Of a stretch of 64,000 nucleotides of DNA, positions 23,659 through 32,932 are shown piece by piece. Both the position numbers and the translations under genes were made by a program. The DNA comes from Nevskiaceae bacterium (GTDB lineage: Bacteria; Pseudomonadota; Gammaproteobacteria; Nevskiales; Nevskiaceae). The DNA lies in the NCBI GenBank assembly GCA_008012115.1, contig SSEB01000009.1, positions 1 to 64,000 of the forward strand, given 5' to 3'. How positions within the stretch are numbered: the stretch's first letter is position 1; each line of letters begins with the position of its first letter. Below the pieces are notes generated by a model. The model was not told the origin of the DNA and did no database searches. It saw nothing but the letters and a program-made list of their open reading frames with translations.

Positions 23659-24720
23659 TCAGGTGCCGAAGTTGATCTTGGCCTCGAGATTGGTGCGGGA
23701 ATCGGAGTTGGCCAGGGCCTCCTCCATCTCGATATGGCCGTCCTTCCAGAGCCGGTACAGCGAGTTGTCGAAGGTCAGCATGCCCTTGTCGGAGGACTGG
23801 TTCATGGCATCCCGAATCTCGTCGATGCGCCGGTTGAGAATCAGGTCGGCGATGAAGGGCGTGTTCATCATCACCTCGAAGGCCGCCACGCGCTTGCCGT
23901 TCTTGGCGCGCACGAGGCGCTGGGAAATGATCACGCGCAGGGTCATCGCCAGGTCCATGTACAACTGGTCGCGCATTTCCTGGGGGTACAGGTTCACGAT
24001 GCGCTGCAGGGCCTGGTAGGCATTGTTGGCATGCAGCGTCGCCAGCGCGAGGTGGCCGGTGTTGGCCAGCTGCATCGCCGCATCCATGGTCGAACGGCGG
24101 CGCACCTCGCCGATCAGGATCACGTCCGGCGCCTCGCGCAGCGAGCTTTGCAGGGCGCGCTCGAAGGACAGCGTGTCCTGTCCCAGCTCGCGCTGGTTGA
24201 TGATCGAGCGCTTGTTGGGATGGATGAACTCGATCGGGTCTTCGATGGTGAGGATGTGACCCGCGGTGTTCTCGTTGCGGTGATTGAGCATGGCCGCCAG
24301 CGTCGTGGTCTTGCCGGATCCGGTGGCGCCGACCATCAGGATCATGCCGCGCTTGAGCATGATCAGGTCCTTGAGAATCTCGGGTGCGCCCAGCGGCCCC
24401 AGCGTCGGCGGCTCGGACTTGACGTAGCGCAACACCATGCTGACGTTGCCACGCTGGTGAAAGATGTTGACGCGGAAACGACCCAGGCCGCCGGCCTCGG
24501 TGGCGAGATCGATCTCCAGGTTCTGCTTGAAGTGGTCCTGTTGCTCCGGCGTCAGGATGCTCATCGCCAGCTCGGCGATGAAATCCGAGGTCATCAGCGT
24601 CTTGCCGATGGCGAACATCTCGCCCTCGACCTTGAGCATGGCCGTGGCGTTGGTGGTGAAGAAGATGTCAGAAGCATTCTTCTCCACCGCAAGCTTGAGA
24701 TAGGGCAGGATTTTCAGCAT
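23659..24720 (-). CDS. PilT/PilU-family ATPase, third paralogue
   Basis: 353 residues from ATG 24720 (GAGGGG upstream); the frame stays open 19 codons further, into repeat copy 2, which is not the real start. It has a hexameric secretion-ATPase layout: SDIFFTT N-terminal domain, Walker A GATGSGKTTTL (about 135), Asp box ILTIEDPIEFIHPNK, Walker B DVILIGEVRRRSTMD and His box HLALATLHANNAYQAL. It is closest in style to PilU. It lies after pilT-pilU, separated by the 114-bp element. It may tune pilus retraction or surface sensing. Confidence 0.85.
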   Translation of the reverse strand: MLKILPYLKLAVEKNASDIFFTTNATAMLKVEGEMFAIGKTLMTSDFIAELAMSILTPEQQDHFKQNLEIDLATEAGGLGRFRVNIFHQRGNVSMVLRYVKSEPPTLGPLGAPEILKDLIMLKRGMILMVGATGSGKTTTLAAMLNHRNENTAGHILTIEDPIEFIHPNKRSIINQRELGQDTLSFERALQSSLREAPDVILIGEVRRRSTMDAAMQLANTGHLALATLHANNAYQALQRIVNLYPQEMRDQLYMDLAMTLRVIISQRLVRAKNGKRVAAFEVMMNTPFIADLILNRRIDEIRDAMNQSSDKGMLTFDNSLYRLWKDGHIEMEEALANSDSRTNLEAKINFGT

Positions 24721-24746
24721 GTCGCGTCCCCTCGGGGCCGCCGGGC

Positions 24747-24860
24747 GCCACCCGCTGTGGCGGCCCGGGTCTGGCAATTGGTTATTATTTATTTAATGAA
24801 ATTTAAAAAGACATATCATTAATCACATTTTGCATCGCCCCAGGGGCACGAGCGGGTGAC
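24747..24860. repeat. 114-bp symmetric intergenic element, copy 2
   Basis: Termini GCCACCCGCT (24747-24756) and AGCGGGTGAC (24851-24860). GTTAT is at offsets 35-39 and ATCAC, one change from ATAAC, at 76-80. The core is AT-rich. Its clearest inverted repeat, TTAATGA/TCATTAA (24793-24799, 24816-24822), is off-centre, unlike the other copies. A GCCCC-A-GGGGC hairpin lies in the right spacer. It starts four bases beyond the pilU stop and ends up immediately upstream of the third pilus ATPase, so it is part of that gene's leader. Confidence 0.8.
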
Positions 24861-24864
24861 CGTT

Positions 24865-26031
24865 CTAGCGCTTGAGCACGTTGGCCTTCTCTTCTTCCTT
24901 CATCTGCAGCCGGCGCACGCCCTCGTCGTCCATCAGGTTCTGGCGCATGCGGCGCGACTCCAGCTTGACGCGCAGGCGCAGCTCGTTCTGCGAGTCGGCG
25001 TTGCGGATCGCCTCCTCGTAACTGATCTGGCCTTCCTCGAACAGCTTGAACAGGAACTGGTCGAACGTGATCATGCCCTGCTCGTTGGAACGGCTCATCA
25101 CTTCCTTGATCTGGTGCACTTCGCCCTTGAAGATCAGGTCGGCGATCAGCGGCGAGTTGATCAGGATCTCCATCGCGGCGACGCGGCCGCCGCCCTCCTT
25201 GCGGATCAGGCGTTGCGAGATGATGGCCTTGACGTTGAGCGACAAGTCCATCAGCAGCTGTTCGCGCTTGTCCTCGGGGAAGAAGTTGATGATGCGGTCC
25301 AGCGCCTGGTTGGCGCTGTTGGCATGCAGCGTCGACAGCACGAGGTGACCGGTTTCCGCGAAGTTGATCGCGTACTCCATGGTCTCGCGCGTACGGATTT
25401 CGCCGATCAGGATCACGTCCGGCGCCTGGCGCAGGGTGTTCTTGAGGGCGTTGTCCCAGCTCATCGTGTCGGCGCCGACTTCGCGCTGCGTGATCATGCA
25501 GCCGATGTGTGGATGCACGTACTCGATGGGGTCCTCGATAGTGATGATGTGACCCTTGCTGTTGGCATTGCGGTGACCCAGCATCGCCGCCAGCGACGTC
25601 GACTTGCCGGAGCCGGTGGCGCCCACCATCAGCACCAGGCCGCGCTTGGTCATGACGATGTCTTCGAGGATGCGCGGCAGTCCCAGCTGCGAGAACTGCG
25701 GAATCTCGGTCTGGATCGTACGCAGCACGCCGCCGACGCGGCCCTGCTGCACGAAGGCGCTGACGCGGAAACGGCCGATCTGCGGCGGGCTGATCGCAAA
25801 GTTGCACTCGTTGGTGGACTCGAACTCCTTGATCTGGCGGTCGTTCATCAGCGCGCGCAGGATCATCGCCGAGTTTTCCATGGACAGCGGCTTGTCCATC
25901 ACCGGCGTCAGCTGGCCGTCGACCTTGATCGCCGGCGGAAAGCCGGCGGTGATGAACAGGTCCGAGCCGCCGCGCTGCTTCATCAGTGTCAGCAGCTGCT
26001 GGATCAGCTTGATTGCTTGTTCGCGTTCCAT
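24865..26031 (-). CDS. pilU: Type IV pilus retraction ATPase PilU
   Basis: 388 residues. The PilU hallmarks are the N-terminus GGSDLFITAGFPPAIKVDG and CNFAISPPQIGRFRVSAF. Walker A is GATGSGKSTSL, Walker B DVILIGEIRTRETM and the His box HLVLSTLHANSANQAL. A charged C-terminal tail rich in Arg/Glu is present. It assists PilT in depolymerising type IV pili for twitching and DNA uptake. It follows pilT by seven bases, the standard pilTU order. Confidence 0.93.
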   Translation of the reverse strand: MEREQAIKLIQQLLTLMKQRGGSDLFITAGFPPAIKVDGQLTPVMDKPLSMENSAMILRALMNDRQIKEFESTNECNFAISPPQIGRFRVSAFVQQGRVGGVLRTIQTEIPQFSQLGLPRILEDIVMTKRGLVLMVGATGSGKSTSLAAMLGHRNANSKGHIITIEDPIEYVHPHIGCMITQREVGADTMSWDNALKNTLRQAPDVILIGEIRTRETMEYAINFAETGHLVLSTLHANSANQALDRIINFFPEDKREQLLMDLSLNVKAIISQRLIRKEGGGRVAAMEILINSPLIADLIFKGEVHQIKEVMSRSNEQGMITFDQFLFKLFEEGQISYEEAIRNADSQNELRLRVKLESRRMRQNLMDDEGVRRLQMKEEEKANVLKR

Positions 26032-26038
26032 GTCGGCC

Positions 26039-27073
26039 TCACAGGTCCAGCGGCTTGTTGGCCTTGCGGCGCGCGTCGTCGGGACTGACCAGTCCCTTCT
26101 TGACCATTTCCTTGAGCGTCTGCTCGAGCGTGGTCATGCCTTCCTTCTGGCCGGTCTGGATCGACGAGTACATCTGCGCCACCTTGTTCTCGCGGATCAG
26201 GTTACGGATGGCCGGCGTGCCGATCATGATCTCGTGCGCGGCGATGCGGCCGCCGCCCTTCTTCTTCATCAGCGTCTGCGAAATCACCGCGCGCAGACCT
26301 TCCGACAGCATCGCGCGCACCATTTCCTTTTCCGCCGCCGGGAACACGTCGACGATACGGTCGATGGTCTTGGCGGCGCTGGAGGTGTGCAGCGTGCCGA
26401 ACACCAGGTGACCGGTTTCCGCGGCCGACAGCGCCAGGCGGATGGTCTCCAGGTCGCGCATTTCGCCGACCAGGATGGTGTCCGGGTCTTCACGCAGCGC
26501 CGAGCGCAGGGCCTCGTTGAAGCCCAGGGTGTCGCGGTGCACCTCGCGCTGGTTGATCACGCACTTCTTGGGCGTATGCACGAATTCGATCGGATCCTCG
26601 ATGGTAAGGATGTGGCCGTACTCGGTCTCGTTCTTGTGATTGACCATCGCCGCCAGCGTGGTCGATTTGCCCGAGCCGGTGGGGCCCGTGACCAGGATCA
26701 GGCCGCGCGGCGTGTCGGCCAGCTCCTTGAAGATCGGCGGACATTTGAGATCTTCCAGCGACAGGATCTTGGACGGAATGGTGCGGAACACCGCGCCGGC
26801 GCCGCGGTTCTGGTTGAAAGCGTTGACGCGGAAGCGCGCCAGGCCGGGAATCTCGAACGAGAAGTCGGTTTCCAGGAACTCGTCGTAGGCCTTGCGCTGC
26901 TTGTCGTTCATGATGTCGTAGACCATGTCATGAACTTGCTTGTGATCCAGCGGCGGCAGGTTGATGCGCTTGACGTCGCCGTCGACGCGGATCATCGGCT
27001 CCAACCCGGCCGAGAGATGAAGGTCCGACGCCCCCTGCTTGACGCCAAAGGTGAGCAACTGCGCGATATCCAT
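26039..27073 (-). CDS. pilT: Type IV pilus retraction ATPase PilT
   Basis: 344 residues from ATG 27073, with GAGGGG upstream; a TTG two codons earlier is in frame. The start MDIAQLLTFGVKQGASDLHL and C-terminal AIRNLIRENKVAQMYSSIQT (AIRNLI is the PilT-specific motif) identify it. Walker A is GPTGSGKSTTL and Walker B DTILVGEMRDLETI. It powers pilus retraction at the inner membrane. It is divergent from the PLP-binding protein gene, the common proteobacterial arrangement. Confidence 0.97.
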   Translation of the reverse strand: MDIAQLLTFGVKQGASDLHLSAGLEPMIRVDGDVKRINLPPLDHKQVHDMVYDIMNDKQRKAYDEFLETDFSFEIPGLARFRVNAFNQNRGAGAVFRTIPSKILSLEDLKCPPIFKELADTPRGLILVTGPTGSGKSTTLAAMVNHKNETEYGHILTIEDPIEFVHTPKKCVINQREVHRDTLGFNEALRSALREDPDTILVGEMRDLETIRLALSAAETGHLVFGTLHTSSAAKTIDRIVDVFPAAEKEMVRAMLSEGLRAVISQTLMKKKGGGRIAAHEIMIGTPAIRNLIRENKVAQMYSSIQTGQKEGMTTLEQTLKEMVKKGLVSPDDARRKANKPLDL

Positions 27074-27150
27074 CGCCAAATCCCCTCGTTAAAATTGTTG
27101 TGCCAACCCCACTTGCGCTGACACTAGCGGTCTTTCCGCGCACCCGCAAT

Positions 27151-27849
27151 ATGAACCGCATCCCCGAAAACCTGCAGGTGCTGCGACGCCGTATCGCCGA
27201 CGCCTGCGCCGCCGCCAAACGCGCACCGGAAACTGTGAGCCTGCTCGCAGTGAGCAAGCATTTCGATGCCGACACCGTGCGGCAGGCGATGGCGGCCGGA
27301 CTGACGGATTTTGGCGAGAATTACCTACAGGAAGCGCTCGACAAGATCGCGGCTTTGCCGCGCGCCGGGCTGCACTGGCATTTCATCGGTCCCATCCAGT
27401 CCAACAAGACCCGTGGCCTGGCCGAGCATTTCGACTGGGTGCAGAGCGTGGACCGCCTCAAGATCGCGCAGCGCCTGTCCGAGCAGCGGCCCGCCCACCT
27501 GCCACCGCTGAACGTCTGCGTGCAGGTCAATATTTCCGGCGAGGACAGCAAGTCCGGCTGCAGCCCGGCGGAAACGCTGGATCTGTGCCGCGCCATCGCC
27601 GCGCTGCCGCGCTTGCGACTGCGCGGCCTGATGGCGATACCCGCGCCCGTGGCCGCCGGCGACGATGCGCACGCCCCTTTCCGCGCCCTGCGCGAATTGT
27701 TTGCGCAGGCGCACGCCACCCTCGGCGGGGACGCCGGTTTTGATACGCTCTCCGCCGGCATGTCGGACGACCTCGAAGCCGCCATCGCGGAAGGCTCGAC
27801 CCTGGTGCGCGTCGGCACCGCCCTGTTTGGATCGCGCCTCGCGCGCTGA
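27151..27849 (+). CDS. yggS: Pyridoxal phosphate homeostasis protein (YggS/PLPBP)
   Basis: 232 residues from ATG 27151; 17 upstream in-frame codons from a GTG have no ribosome site. It has the alanine-racemase-like TIM-barrel fold with the PLP lysine in LLAVSKHFDAD and the phosphate/substrate motifs FGENYLQE, HFIGPIQSNK and LSAGMSDDLEAAI. It buffers intracellular PLP. It is divergent from pilT, its usual neighbour. Confidence 0.95.
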   Translation: MNRIPENLQVLRRRIADACAAAKRAPETVSLLAVSKHFDADTVRQAMAAGLTDFGENYLQEALDKIAALPRAGLHWHFIGPIQSNKTRGLAEHFDWVQSVDRLKIAQRLSEQRPAHLPPLNVCVQVNISGEDSKSGCSPAETLDLCRAIAALPRLRLRGLMAIPAPVAAGDDAHAPFRALRELFAQAHATLGGDAGFDTLSAGMSDDLEAAIAEGSTLVRVGTALFGSRLAR

Positions 27850-27987
27850 CCGGGTGCCGGAGGCACGCGATGGCAAGGCGTGACGGGCGGGCAGGAGCGC
27901 CTGCCCCGGGGTGAATGAAGCAGCGCGTAGCGGCGCTACCGACGGCCGCACCACACACTTTTTGACAGCAGAAGGACACAACAGCCC

Positions 27988-28647
27988 ATGACCCAGGATG
28001 AAGCCAAGAAAGCCGCCGCCGAAGCCGCGATCAAGTACGTGGTCCGCGGCGAGCCGCTGGGCGTGGGCACCGGCTCCACCGTCAATTTCTTCATCGATGC
28101 GCTGGCGCCGCTGCGCGGCGACATTCCCGGCGCGGTGTCGTCCTCCAACGCCAGCACCGAGCGGCTGAAGAAGATCGGTATCCCGGTGCTGGACCTCAAC
28201 AGCACCGGCACGCTGTCGATCTACGTGGACGGCGCCGACGAATCCGATGCTCACCTGCGCCTGATCAAGGGCGGCGGCGGCGCGCTGACGCGCGAGAAGA
28301 TCGTGGCGGCGGCCAGTCGCAAATTCGTCTGCATCGCCGACGAGAGCAAGCTGGTCGATGTGCTCGGCAAGTTCCCGCTGCCGGTGGAAGTGATCCCGAT
28401 GGCGCGCAGCTATGTCGCACGGGAACTGCTGCAGCTCGGCGGCCAGCCGGTGCTGCGCGAGGGTTTCACCACCGATAACGGCAACGTGATCCTCGACGTG
28501 CGTGGCCTCACCATCCTCGACCCGGTGAAGCTGGAAAACCAGATCAACCAGATCGCCGGCGTCGTCACCGTCGGCCTGTTCGCGCAGCGGTCGGCCGACG
28601 TCTTGCTGCTGGGCGGCCCCGGCGGTGTGCGCGAATTGAAGCGCTGA
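27988..28647 (+). CDS. rpiA: Ribose-5-phosphate isomerase A
   Basis: 219 residues, family length. It interconverts ribose 5-phosphate and ribulose 5-phosphate. Motifs: [14 protein letters not shown] (phosphate loop), [30 protein letters not shown] with the catalytic Asp/Glu/Lys region, and [10 protein letters not shown] hairpin-rich 138-base gap separates it from yggS, so it probably has its own promoter. Repeat copy 3 follows 87 bases after the stop. Confidence 0.97.
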   Translation: MTQDEAKKAAAEAAIKYVVRGEPLGVGTGSTVNFFIDALAPLRGDIPGAVSSSNASTERLKKIGIPVLDLNSTGTLSIYVDGADESDAHLRLIKGGGGALTREKIVAAASRKFVCIADESKLVDVLGKFPLPVEVIPMARSYVARELLQLGGQPVLREGFTTDNGNVILDVRGLTILDPVKLENQINQIAGVVTVGLFAQRSADVLLLGGPGGVRELKR

Positions 28648-28734
28648 CCACACCCGGCTCGCCCCGCGCTAGGCCGTCGGGCGCGCCGGAGGGTGTCATT
28701 GGCCGCAAGGCCCCCGAAGAATGCCTGCAAACCC

Positions 28735-28848
28735 GCCACCCGCTGTCGGTGTGGATGGCCACAATATTGTTATATATTATCTATCGATTTAAATATCGAT
28801 AAATAAATAATAACTATTCTCCTGCGAAAAAGCCCGGGAGCGGGTGCG
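28735..28848. repeat. 114-bp symmetric intergenic element, copy 3
   Basis: Left terminus GCCACCCGCT (28735-28744); right terminus AGCGGGTGCG (28839-28848), whose last two bases differ. GTTAT and ATAAC are both perfect, at offsets 35-39 and 76-80. The core dyad TATCGAT/ATCGATA is centred exactly at 57.5. It lies between convergent rpiA and rhlE. The right terminus forms part of a strong terminator hairpin (28832-28857), so the outer end appears to have been remodelled. Confidence 0.8.
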
Positions 28849-28857
28849 CTCCCGGGC
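28832..28857. terminator. Bidirectional terminator between rpiA and rhlE
   Basis: A perfect 11-bp stem GCCCGGGAGCG/CGCTCCCGGGC with loop GGTG. CTTCTTTTC follows on the plus strand and CTTTTTCG on the minus strand, so it can end both convergent transcripts. The loop and stem include the right terminal repeat of element copy 3. Confidence 0.85.
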
Positions 28858-28894
28858 CTTCTTTTCACCCGTGTCCGACGCTGTGTGGGACGCT

Positions 28895-30247
28895 TCAGCG
28901 TCCCTTGCGACCCTGGCCTCCGCGAGGTGCGCTGCGCTGCGGCGGGCGTCCACCACCGCCGCCACCGCCCTTGCCGCGATGACCGCCCGGCGCACCACCG
29001 CCGGAATGCTTGCGCTCGCCCGAGCGCGCAGGCTGATGATGCCCCTGCGGCTTGCGCGGCGCCGAGCGCATCGGCGGACGCGGCAGATCGCGCAGCGGCT
29101 CGGTCGGCGTATAGCCCTCGACCTCGAACACCGGGATCGGCTTCTTCAGCAGGCGCTCGATGTCCTTGAGCTCGCCGCGCTCGTCGCCCGAGACCAGCGA
29201 GATCGCCTCGCCCGAGGCGCCGGCGCGGCCGGTGCGGCCGATGCGGTGCACGTAGTCCTCCGGCACGTTCGGCAGCTCGTAGTTCACCACGTGCGGCAGC
29301 TGGTCGATGTCGAGGCCGCGCGCGGCGATGTCGGTGGCCACCAGCACGCGCACCGCGCCGGTCTTGAAGTCCGCCAGCGCGCGCGTGCGCGCGCCCTGGC
29401 TCTTGTTGCCGTGAATGGCGGCGGTGGTGATGCCGTCCTTGGCCAGGCGCTCGGCCAGGCGGTTGGCGCCGTGCTTGGTGCGGGTGAACACCAGGGTCTG
29501 CTTCCAGTTGCCACGGCTGACCATGTAGGCCAGCAGGCCGGCCTTCTGGTCCTTGGCGACGTGGATCACGCGCTGGCCGACGCTCTCGGCGGCGGAGTTG
29601 CGCGGCGCGATGTCGATGCTCACCGGGTTCTTCAGCAGGCCTTCGGCGAGCTTGCGGATATCCGGCGAGAAGGTCGCCGAGAACAGCAGGTTCTGGCGCT
29701 GCTTGGGCAGCAGGCCGATGACGCGCTTGATGTCGTGGATGAAGCCCATGTCGAGCATGCGGTCGGCCTCGTCCAGCACCAGCACCTCGACCTTGCTCAG
29801 GTCCGCGGTGCGCTGGCCGACGTGATCGAGCAGGCGACCCGGCGTGGCGACGACGATGTCGACGCCGCGACGCAGCATGTCGATCTGCGGATTGATGTTG
29901 ACGCCGCCGAAGATCACGGCAGTGCGGATCGACGGCAGGTTACGGCCGTAGGTGCGCACGCTGTCGGCGACCTGCGCCGCCAGTTCGCGCGTCGGCACCA
30001 GCACCAGCACGCGCACGTGGCGGCGCGTCTGCACGGTCGAGTCGCCGATTGCAGCCGACAGCTTGTGCAGCAGCGGCAGCGTGAAGGCGGCGGTCTTGCC
30101 GGTGCCGGTCTGCGCGGCTGCGAGCAGATCGTGCCCTTCGAGCACGGCGGGAATCGCCTTGGCCTGGATGGGGGTGGGCTCGGTGTAGCCCTCTTTGGCC
30201 ACGGCTTCGAGCAGGCCCTGCGACAGGCCGAGATTTGCAAATGACAT
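28895..30247 (-). CDS. rhlE: DEAD-box RNA helicase RhlE
   Basis: 450 residues. All helicase motifs are visible: [11 protein letters not shown] (I), PTRELAAQV (Ia), [22 protein letters not shown] (II), FSATFSP (III), [12 protein letters not shown] (V) and [10 protein letters not shown] (VI). The C-terminus is a basic Gly/Arg/His-rich tail typical of RhlE-type proteins and probably binds RNA. AGGAG lies upstream of ATG 30247. A role in ribosome assembly or RNA decay, often cold-related, is the family expectation. Confidence 0.93.
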   Translation of the reverse strand: MSFANLGLSQGLLEAVAKEGYTEPTPIQAKAIPAVLEGHDLLAAAQTGTGKTAAFTLPLLHKLSAAIGDSTVQTRRHVRVLVLVPTRELAAQVADSVRTYGRNLPSIRTAVIFGGVNINPQIDMLRRGVDIVVATPGRLLDHVGQRTADLSKVEVLVLDEADRMLDMGFIHDIKRVIGLLPKQRQNLLFSATFSPDIRKLAEGLLKNPVSIDIAPRNSAAESVGQRVIHVAKDQKAGLLAYMVSRGNWKQTLVFTRTKHGANRLAERLAKDGITTAAIHGNKSQGARTRALADFKTGAVRVLVATDIAARGLDIDQLPHVVNYELPNVPEDYVHRIGRTGRAGASGEAISLVSGDERGELKDIERLLKKPIPVFEVEGYTPTEPLRDLPRPPMRSAPRKPQGHHQPARSGERKHSGGGAPGGHRGKGGGGGGGRPPQRSAPRGGQGRKGR

Positions 30248-30469
30248 GTAGAAAACTCCTGAACGCGCCTGGCTGCGTCAAGCAGCGCCGGTTCAGGCAG
30301 CAACGTAGTGAATCGGGGAACAGTATCGAAACAACGGTCCGCGAAGATTCCGGGCCTTGAGGGCGCCAACCGGACGGGCGCAGCCTCGGAACGGCGCGCA
30401 GTATAGACGCGCACCGGCAAAAGTCCTAATTTCCGGCATCAGCCTTCCCGTTTGCGACTGGAGACTCCC

Positions 30470-30961
30470 ATGATCCGCACCGCCGTCCCCGCCCTGCTCA
30501 GCGCCTTGCTGCTGACCGCCACTGCCGCGCACGCCGACTTCGCCAAGGACCTCAAGAACGCTGCCCTGCAGAAGGCCAACAACTCCGCCGCCGAAAAGCT
30601 CGGCATCGCCACGCCGGCGCCGGAAGGCGCCAAGGTCTACCTCATCTCGCCCAAGGACGGCGACACCGTGAGCGGCCCGTTCAAGGTGCAGTTTGGCCTC
30701 AGCAACGCCGGCATTGCGCCGGCCGGCACCCAGGTCGATGGCACCGGCCATCATCATCTGCTGATCGACGATCCCCAGGTTGACCTGACGCAGCCGCTGC
30801 CGGCCACCGACAGCATCAAGCACTTCGGCAAGGGCCAGACCGAGACCACGCTGACGCTCAAGCCCGGCAAGCACACGCTGCAGCTGCTGTTCGCCGACTG
30901 GAAGCACCAGCCGTTCAATCCCTCGGTGGCCTCCGACAAGATCACCATCACGGTGAAGTGA
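30470..30961 (+). CDS. Periplasmic DUF4399 protein
   Basis: 163 residues from ATG 30470, preceded by GGAG. A signal peptide ends TAAHA-DFAKD. The mature part matches DUF4399: KVYLISPKDGDTVSGPFKVQ, then GTGHHHLLID with three consecutive histidines, then KPGKHTLQLLFADW. The histidine cluster could bind metal. It is divergent from rhlE and convergent with the hydrolase at 30977. The biochemical role of the family is not known to me. Confidence 0.85.
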   Translation: MIRTAVPALLSALLLTATAAHADFAKDLKNAALQKANNSAAEKLGIATPAPEGAKVYLISPKDGDTVSGPFKVQFGLSNAGIAPAGTQVDGTGHHHLLIDDPQVDLTQPLPATDSIKHFGKGQTETTLTLKPGKHTLQLLFADWKHQPFNPSVASDKITITVK

Positions 30962-30976
30962 CCCGCGGCGGCGCGC

Positions 30977-31861
30977 TCAGGCGTTGCGATCCAGGAATTC
31001 CAGCACCGAGGCGGCGAACAGCTCGGGTTTTTCACAGTGCATGAAGTGGCCGGCGCCCTTCATCGTGATCAGTTCGTAGCCGGCGTCGAAGCAGTGCGCC
31101 TGGCGCTCGAACATGCCGGCGCCGATGCAGCCGTCGTCGGCGCCGCGGATCACGCGCGCCGGCACCGGCAGCCGCCGCGTCAGCAGGGTCAGTCCTTCGC
31201 GGCTGGCCAGCGTCGCCGGCAGCGCGCGGTAGTACGACAGCGCTGCGGTGACACGCGCCGGATCGGAGAAATTGCCCGCCAGCGGCGCGAACTCCGGCTC
31301 ACCGAAATCCCAGTCCGGCGACCAGCGCCGGATCAGTGCGCGCAGCCAGGCGAAATTGTCGGCCGCCACGCGCTGTTCCGACACGCCGCGCAGCTGAAAG
31401 AACCCCATGTAACGCGAGCGGTAGAGCTGCATCGGCGTCGGCCGTAGCAGGAAGCGCCGCAGGTGCGGCACCGCGGCGGTGACGATGCCGCGCACGCGCT
31501 GCGGCTGCAGCGTGGCGGCAACATAGGCGGTGGCGGCGCCCCAGTCATGACCGACGATGAAGGCGCGCTGCTCGCCGCAGGCCTGGATCAGGGCCAGCGC
31601 GTCGCGCGCCAGTGTGGTGGTGCGGTAGTCGCCGTCGGCCGGCAGGCTGGTCGGCGCGTAGCCGCGCATGAACGGCGCCACCGCGCGAAAGCCGGCATCG
31701 GCCAGTGCCGTCAGCAGCGGCTGGAAGCTCCAGGCGGTGTCGGGAAACCCGTGCAGGCACAGCACCAGCGGCCCGCTGCCCGCCTCCAGGCAGGCGAGGT
31801 CGAGACCGTTGGCGCGAATCCAGTGCGGCGTGAACGCGGGCGACATCATGAGCGCTTCCAT
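30977..31861 (-). CDS. Alpha/beta hydrolase, epoxide hydrolase-like
   Basis: 294 residues. The oxyanion motif is LHGFPDTAWSF. The nucleophile elbow VGHDWGAA carries Asp, not Ser, as in epoxide hydrolases and haloalkane dehalogenases. The acid and base regions RGADDGCIGAGM and KGAGHFMHCEKPE complete the triad. The cap-domain segment with conserved Tyr is consistent with an epoxide hydrolase, which would detoxify epoxides formed by the alkane or BVMO enzymes; that link is inference. A second Met a few codons in could be the start. Confidence 0.8.
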   Translation of the reverse strand: MEALMMSPAFTPHWIRANGLDLACLEAGSGPLVLCLHGFPDTAWSFQPLLTALADAGFRAVAPFMRGYAPTSLPADGDYRTTTLARDALALIQACGEQRAFIVGHDWGAATAYVAATLQPQRVRGIVTAAVPHLRRFLLRPTPMQLYRSRYMGFFQLRGVSEQRVAADNFAWLRALIRRWSPDWDFGEPEFAPLAGNFSDPARVTAALSYYRALPATLASREGLTLLTRRLPVPARVIRGADDGCIGAGMFERQAHCFDAGYELITMKGAGHFMHCEKPELFAASVLEFLDRNA

Positions 31862-31916
31862 TTGTTGCGGACGTCCCTACACTAGCGGGCCGTTGGCTTC
31901 GAGGAAAGCACGTCCG

Positions 31917-32774
31917 ATGATCAAGCAGCGCCTGACCGAGCTGGTGCAGGAACCGGAAAAACTGGTCGATCTCACCTGGCCCTATCTCCTGCAGCTGGCG
32001 CTGGCGCTGGCGATCTTCTTCATCGGCAAACGCCTCGCCGCATGGCTGGTGCAGCTGGTGCGCGCGGCGATGCGTCGCGCCCACGTCGACGACACGCTGG
32101 GGGATTTTCTCGGCAACGTCCTCTTCGGCCTGGCCATGACCGTGGTGGTGCTGTCGTCGCTGCACCAGCTCGGCATCGACACCACCTCCGCCGCGGCGGT
32201 GCTCGGTGGCGCGGCGCTGGCCATCGGCCTGTCGCTGCAGCAGCAGCTGTCGTCGCTGGCAGCGGGCGTGATCCTGATCATCTTCCGTCCCTTCAACAAG
32301 GGCGACGTGGTCGAGATCGGCGCCGGCATCAAGGGCGTGATCGAGGAGATCAAGATCGTGCACACGCGGCTGCGCAGCTTCGACAACCGCGAGGTGATGG
32401 TGCCCAACGCCAGCATCACCGCCAACACCATCACCAACTACACCACCCGCGGCACGCGCCGCATCGACCTGGTCATCTCGATCAGCTACGGCGCCGACCT
32501 GCTGCGCGCCAAGCGCGTGCTGCTGGAGATCGCCGGTGCCGACCCGCGCGTGCTGAAGGCGCCGGCGCCTACCGTGGCGGTGAAAGACCTGAGTCCGAAC
32601 GCGCTCGACCTGAGCATGCTGTCCTGGGTGAAAACCGCGGACTACGACGCGGTGCGCGCCGACCAGCTGGAGGCGATCAAGCTGCGCTTCGAGCGCGACG
32701 GCATCCCGCTGCCCAGCAGCAGCATGGAAGTCACGCTCAAACAGCCGCCGGCGTCCTCGGGAGCGTCCGCGTAG
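31917..32774 (+). CDS. MscS-family mechanosensitive ion channel
   Basis: 285 residues from ATG 31917. Two N-terminal membrane helices precede the pore-lining third helix, GGAALAIGLSLQQQLSSLAA, followed by the beta domain FRPFNKGDVVEIG and EIKIVHTRLRSFDNREVMVP NAS segment. The cytoplasmic alpha-beta part follows. It is shorter at the N-terminus than large MscK-like members and about E. coli MscS size. It protects against osmotic downshock. Its stop is one base before repeat copy 4. Confidence 0.9.
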   Translation: MIKQRLTELVQEPEKLVDLTWPYLLQLALALAIFFIGKRLAAWLVQLVRAAMRRAHVDDTLGDFLGNVLFGLAMTVVVLSSLHQLGIDTTSAAAVLGGAALAIGLSLQQQLSSLAAGVILIIFRPFNKGDVVEIGAGIKGVIEEIKIVHTRLRSFDNREVMVPNASITANTITNYTTRGTRRIDLVISISYGADLLRAKRVLLEIAGADPRVLKAPAPTVAVKDLSPNALDLSMLSWVKTADYDAVRADQLEAIKLRFERDGIPLPSSSMEVTLKQPPASSGASA

Positions 32775-32775
32775 C

Positions 32776-32889
32776 GCCACCCGCTGGCGCCTGCACGGCA
32801 TTCCGGTTTGTTATTTTTTATTGATCTTTTTAAAAATCGATCAATACTTAATAACCGTTTCGCTGACGCTGATGCCGGGAGCGGGTGGC
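32776..32889. repeat. 114-bp symmetric intergenic element, copy 4
   Basis: Perfect terminal inverted repeats GCCACCCGCT (32776-32785) and AGCGGGTGGC (32880-32889). GTTAT and ATAAC are perfect at offsets 35-39 and 76-80. The core TATTGATC...GATCAATA (32819-32846) is centred at 57.5, with TTTTT/AAAAA inside it. This is the most regular copy. It lies between the convergent mscS-like gene (stop 32774) and the SET gene (stop 32933). Confidence 0.85.
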
Positions 32890-32932
32890 GCGTCGGAAAC
32901 ACCGGCAGCGGACGCTGCGGCCGGCGATGGCG

